This document shows positions 59,499-64,000 of a stretch of DNA of 64,000 nucleotides, one piece after another. Made by a program: the position numbers and the translations under genes. Origin of the DNA: Anoplopoma fimbria (taxonomy: Eukaryota > Chordata > Actinopteri > Perciformes > Anoplopomatidae); NCBI RefSeq assembly GCF_027596085.1, contig NC_072457.1:2012471-2076470 (forward strand). Reading direction: 5' to 3'. The first letter of the stretch is position 1; each line of letters starts with the position of its first letter. The notes under the pieces are model-generated. The model was not told the DNA's origin. It was given only the letters and a program-made list of their open reading frames with translations, and made no database searches.

Positions 59499-62428
59499 GC
59501 CCCGCCTTCCCTCCACTGTGTATGTGTGTGTTTGTTGTTGCATGTTTGTATTTTGAATAGATACATTTACACCCTCAAATGTGTTTGTATAATGAATTCT
59601 AAATCAGCCTTAAGTAGTAAGAACCAAATCTGCATAATGGATAGTGTTTGCTACCTTGAGGAAGAGGGTTTATGTTTTTCCACTCATGCAAATGTAGGAT
59701 TTGATTTCTGTTTTCCCAGCCTGCAACCAAATAATAATTTGATTGTAAATTATGTGTAATTGCGACTCTTCTCATCTTCCAAGATGAGGATGATGCATGA
59801 TTTGCTTAAGCTGAAGGAAGGTGTTTTATTTAAGCTTCCTTCCGTCACGTCATTATTGAAGTGTAGAGGCTCAGAGTGAAATGTAATAATCAAACCTAGT
59901 TAAACTATGTGCAGGCTTTTTATGTGATTATAGCAGCTTTCTAATGAGAAAATCATGGAGGAAATGTTTTGTACTTGATGCTGGAGGCCCGTTCATCTCT
60001 TAGCCCTCATCTGTTACTCAAAACCTTCTGAGAAGCCGTCATTGGAAAGTGTTTGGAAAACGGCTCTGAAAAAAAACGCTTGGATGAACCATCTGTCAAT
60101 CAAACTCTTTCAGAGGCCAGTCAGGAGAAGAAAGGAAACATCTTGTCCTTCAAGTAAAGACTTCAGTGTCTTTCTTTGCTATACTTTCAGCTAATTAATG
60201 CAAAAAACAAGTGGATGCAAGATTGGTTTGAGAAGTTTCTATGGAAGTTTTCGTTACTTTCTTTAACTTTTTGAAAACTTGTTACTAAAGATATCTAGAA
60301 AGTGACAGATGTCCATTTTTTTTTCTATGAAGGATGAAACAACTTCCACTTTTAACAGCCACCTTTCAAGCCTACAGTGTTTGATGCTAAAAAAAGAAAA
60401 GACAGATTTCAGGTTAGGTCTGACTAAAGGAGCTCCATTGTTGCAGGATTCCTGCTGGCCTTGAGAACCATTGTAAGAAAGACAGTAGTTTGTCTATTTA
60501 TATTAGTGCTACTTTACTGGATTCAAATGTGAAAGCAAAGTGTTGCCACAACAGTCAAGTTCAAAAGTAAAGACGGGAAACTCTTATCACCCACAATTTC
60601 ATTGATAAACATTTTTATTAAACGAGTATTATGTTCAGGAATAACTAATTCTAAGTAGGGGTATTAGCAATTTATAACAGTTTAGCTCAAGTGTTGTAAT
60701 CTACTAAAGTATACTACTCTCTTATGAATGACAATTTCTGAAATCATTAAATATGTTCTATCAGAATGCTGTTCTTCATATGGTGGGTGGGATGGGAAGT
60801 TAATGGGTCAGACAATCAAAGGACTTTCTCACAGGAAACCTGTGTTCATGTCCTGAGTACTGTAGAACTAGAAGTATTGACTTATTTTGAACTTAAGTTA
60901 TAAAAGTATTTTACCTATTATTTTAAGCCAAAACATGATGGTTCCCTAAACCTAACTAGGTGGTTTTGTTTCCTTCAGTTTCATGTCAACAACGTTGTGT
61001 AAAATGACTGGCAAAAAGCTTAAAGTGTGCATCATGACATGCAGAGTACCCTCTACATGTCTGTGTTATTTAAATGCCTTCCCACAAGATCATATTGGCG
61101 TGAGATACAAAGAAAAACTACTCCGGAACGGTCCCTGTGTGATTGTCCCACCCGTTGTCAACTGCCTTCACAGGAAACTATATTAATTCCTATTTCCATG
61201 TACTTGTAAAAAACATTTCCATGTGGAAATTTAATTTATTAATTCATGAGATACATTAACAATCTGCATAAACAGCTATTTTAGCATCGAGGAAAAGATT
61301 TACAGTAGATTCCAGCAATGACAGCAATTTGCAAGTGAAAGAAGGTGTTCATTTGGCCCTTTAGAACACAAAAACTTTCCCTAGAGTTTTATTTTTTGAA
61401 CATTGAAACCACCACATCCCAAAGCCGAATATTCCCCTGACTTTTCTCGGAGCAAAAGCTTCCTTTTCTTGGCAGAGAGACTCACCCCAGTTTTGAAACA
61501 TGCCCGGTGTTTTCTTTGTCAGCACAAACGGCTGTAAAAGCATCCCTATGTGTTATTTTGCAGTCTATTTTGATTGCACTCTGAACTGGGACATCGAAAT
61601 AGTCAGGAGAAAAAAAACTGCACAGTAAAAAGTGCAGTAGCACAAATTCAGGCTTATACCTCAACATGTAAATAACTCAATATCCAACCACATTTAAGTC
61701 AAGACGAAACACAAACAATCAATGACAACGATCCATCTCAGATCTGCACTGCCTTAGAAAAGCAGAGCACTGAAAGTAAAGAGAGCTTTAAGTGAAAACT
61801 CAAACTTTTCAGGCTGACCAGGCAGTGAAGTGATATTTTGCAATGACTTTGTTTTTCCGTGTTATAGATGTATTGTAGAGTCAAAGGCTGTTACTGCTAA
61901 CCTGTTATCTTTTAGTTGGGCAAATATTTTTTTTAAGGCATCAAGAATAAAATGTTTTTGATGAAAATTCAAAATTGCAAGTTTAGTTTCAATTGCTTTT
62001 TTTTTATGGAGGCGTACGTCACACATGATGTGTTCAAGGACCGTCAGAAAGATGACAAACCTTACAATAGTGACATTTTTTTTTACAGCTTCTGGTGATG
62101 AGAAATGGTGTAGTTTTGGAACAAAGAAAACTGTGATTTTCCATCCCGTCGGCGGGTTTGGGGGCTAAGAAGCCCAACCGTGATGTTTTCTATAATAGGT
62201 AGGTTTTGAATGCAGTTTTGAAGAAGAGGGAAGAGGGAGAATGTGTTTGGGGAGAGAGTTCCAAGAGAATGGGCAGCCATGGAGAAGACAAACAAAGACT
62301 TTCAAACAGGAGACCGATGTTCATGTCCCACAGTGTTGTTAAGTTATATTGAGGTTACATAAGTGCTGTTTGTGACACGTTTTCTGTACATGTTACATTG
62401 TTTACGCTTTTCTTAGCTTATGTACCTA
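59499..62428. other. Long, mostly unique non-coding region
   Basis: No gene is recognised in about 2.9 kb. Scraps of a dispersed repeat occur at 60815-60990 (AAAGGACTTTCTCACAGG, CCCTAAACCTAACTAGGTGG) and 62215-62340. The overlapping frames 60983-61186 and 61027-61209 carry no domain. Confidence 0.5.
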
Positions 62429-62626
62429 CAGTACCAGTCAAAAGTTTGGACACACCTTCTCATTCAATGTTTTTTCTTTATTTTTATTTTTTTCTACATT
62501 GTAGATTAATATTGAAGACATCCAAACTATGAAGGAACACATATGGAATTATGTTGAAAACAATATATTTTAGATTCTTCAAAGTAGTTGAATGAGAAGG
62601 TGTGTCCAAACTTTTGACTGGTACTG
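62429..62626. mobile_element. Tc1-derived MITE, 198 bp
   Basis: The ends CAGTACCAGTCAAAAGTTTG and their exact reverse complement, extended to a 39-bp perfect inverted repeat (through CTTCTCATTCAA), are flanked by TA at 62427-62428 and 62627-62628. The CAGT...CAAAAGTTTGGACACACC end is a widespread fish Tc1-type terminus. The interior of about 120 bp is non-coding, so this is a deletion derivative that depends on a transposase supplied from elsewhere. Confidence 0.93.
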
Positions 62627-62628
62627 TA

Positions 62629-63172
62629 TTTGAAGCCAAACCAGGACTACGGCCGTTTCAACGTAACCTCAAGGTGTAAAAGGACGAGTGTTTTACTTAA
62701 AACCATTTATCCTTATAATACACCAGGTGACTTCTTTCATAGCCCGACTAGTAACCAAACTGGCAGTCAGTAACATTTGAGATTCAGGAGGATTCATGAA
62801 CACTTAACTCTATGAAACACACTAGCCACTAAGAGGGCAGGGGGAGAGAAAGAGGAGAGGAAATTGCAGGTAAAGTGGAGTCGGGATGAAGCAGAGTTGG
62901 AGAGTGCAGGGTGAAGATAATAAAAGGAGAGATAAGAGACGAGTGGAGGTGACAGGAGTGAAAGATGGGAAGATGTGCTCCAAACTGATTTAACCTGATT
63001 GGTATTACTCTTACTGTCTCACCCTCTCGCTATCTCAGCAGGGGAAGTCTTGTTTCAGAGTAAAACACCAGACTTTGCACAATAAAGAGATAACTAATCA
63101 GCAGGAAATACTGCTGGGGTCTGCAATTAGTGTTTGGGTCAAAGTTCTGATTAATCCCTGCTCTGTGACTAC
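62629..63172. other. Non-coding, purine-rich in part
   Basis: The stretch 62830-62975 is strongly purine-rich on the plus strand (GGGGGAGAGAAAGAGGAGAGG). No gene is recognised. Confidence 0.5.
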
Positions 63173-63194
63173 GTGTGTGTGTGTGTGTATTTGT

Positions 63195-63228
<34 letters not shown>
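63173..63228 (+). repeat. (TG)n microsatellite, interrupted
   Basis: TG units broken by ATTTGTGATTG. The minus frames 63030-63242 and 63098-63310 read it as Thr-His. Confidence 0.96.
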
Positions 63229-63230
<2 letters not shown>

Positions 63231-64000
63231 AATTGATCGCACAGCCAGGTCAATGGCAGTAAAGTGATGAATCCCCAGGTGTGTGCGTGTAAGATTAAGG
63301 TTTGTATCATAATGTCACTGTATTGGTATGTGCATAAACATCCCTGCCAAAGTGCTTAAAAATGCAGAGGCACTAACACAAAAGTTACACTAGTTCACTT
63401 TCTAGTTTAAGGTGCTATAAATGAGGTTGGGAGCATTTTTGTGCCTTTTTATGTCTCTTTGTGGTCACTTTGTTGTTGTTTTGCTCCTCTCTGTAGTCAT
63501 TTAGTGTCTTTTAGAGTTGTTTTGCATGTCTTTATGTTTCTTTGTGATCATTTTGAGTCTTCTCGTGGTTGGAATGCACCTCTTTAAATGACATTTTGCT
63601 GGTGTGCCTGTGCCAACCACGATAAAGCTGCAGGGGGGGAAGAGTACAAGCAGAAAAAATAATGGGTGACTTTTATTGTTATAAAGTGACTACTTATAGT
63701 ATAGGAAAAATAAGCGTGTTCATCCTCCTTTGACCACTTGTCACTGCCATGGTTACACACACCTTCAAAGGTTCGACCTGGAGATGAAACAAGAAAGGCC
63801 CCTGACCAGAAATGTTCCCACATTTTGGAAGCACACCATTATATAAAATGTAGCATTAAGATTCCTGTAATTGGAATGAAAAGGCTTATCCAAATAATGC
63901 TACAATAGCCCTGAAAGTATGATAAAACGATAATACATCATCTCATGCGATGTATATGATCACTAGGTCTGTGGCTTGGTGAGGATTTTGGGATGAAACC
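63229..64000. other. Unique non-coding sequence, no gene recognised
   Basis: Nothing is supported to the end of the window. The frame 63584-63823 is short and unrecognised. Confidence 0.5.

Overview
The window reads as non-coding nuclear DNA from a ray-finned (teleost) fish. The base composition is AT-rich. There are many long (CA/TG)n, (GA)n and other microsatellites, tRNA-derived SINE fragments, and non-LTR retrotransposon 3' tails of the kind ending in (TCTTA)n or ATTACATTACATT repeats. There is also one Tc1/mariner transposon of the long-IR/DR type found in fish. I recognise no intact host protein-coding gene. The only recognisable coding sequence is a broken Tc1 transposase at 54252-55267 on the minus strand. 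The other open frames are short, or are by-products of microsatellites, minisatellites and GC-rich patches. The window is therefore either intergenic or lies inside a very large intron.

Layout. 1-9.6 kb: dispersed repeats, including copies of the abundant repeat called family A here (2.8 and 5.5 kb), and a non-autonomous DNA element holding a 21-bp minisatellite with a SINE at its edge (7.5-8.3 kb). 9.6-13.4 kb: mostly unique sequence with a CpG-dense patch at 10.64-10.96 kb. 13.4-25.1 kb: repeat-dense, with family A, a LINE tail with (TCTTA)n, two tRNA-SINEs, and two opposite-facing copies of a repeat with an internal ~30-bp tandem unit. 25-34 kb: mostly unique sequence with a family A copy (26.6-27.2 kb), a (TTC)n tract next to a possible 15-nt microexon (28.2 kb), a (TA)n block with a perfect inverted repeat (29.5-29.7 kb), and SINE/LINE tails at 32.6-33.4 kb. 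35-40 kb: largely unique. 40-48 kb: SINE, LINE tail, full-length family A copy and very long (CA)n arrays. 48-54 kb: mostly unique, with an A-rich degenerate tandem repeat at 51.1-51.4 kb and a purine-rich strand at 53.1-53.5 kb. 54.04-55.61 kb: the Tc1 element. 58.7-59.5 kb: a 16-bp minisatellite of about 760 bp. 62.43-62.63 kb: a Tc1-derived MITE with terminal TA duplication.

The most interesting signal is in family A, which has about ten copies in 64 kb. Its 3' terminal segment carries a near-perfect CTCF core (CCACCAGGGGGCG). The core is intact in three copies, and two of them (13.49 kb on plus, 27.20 kb on minus) face each other in convergent orientation. This suggests a transposable element that spreads insulator motifs in a fish genome. 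That is an inference and has not been tested here.
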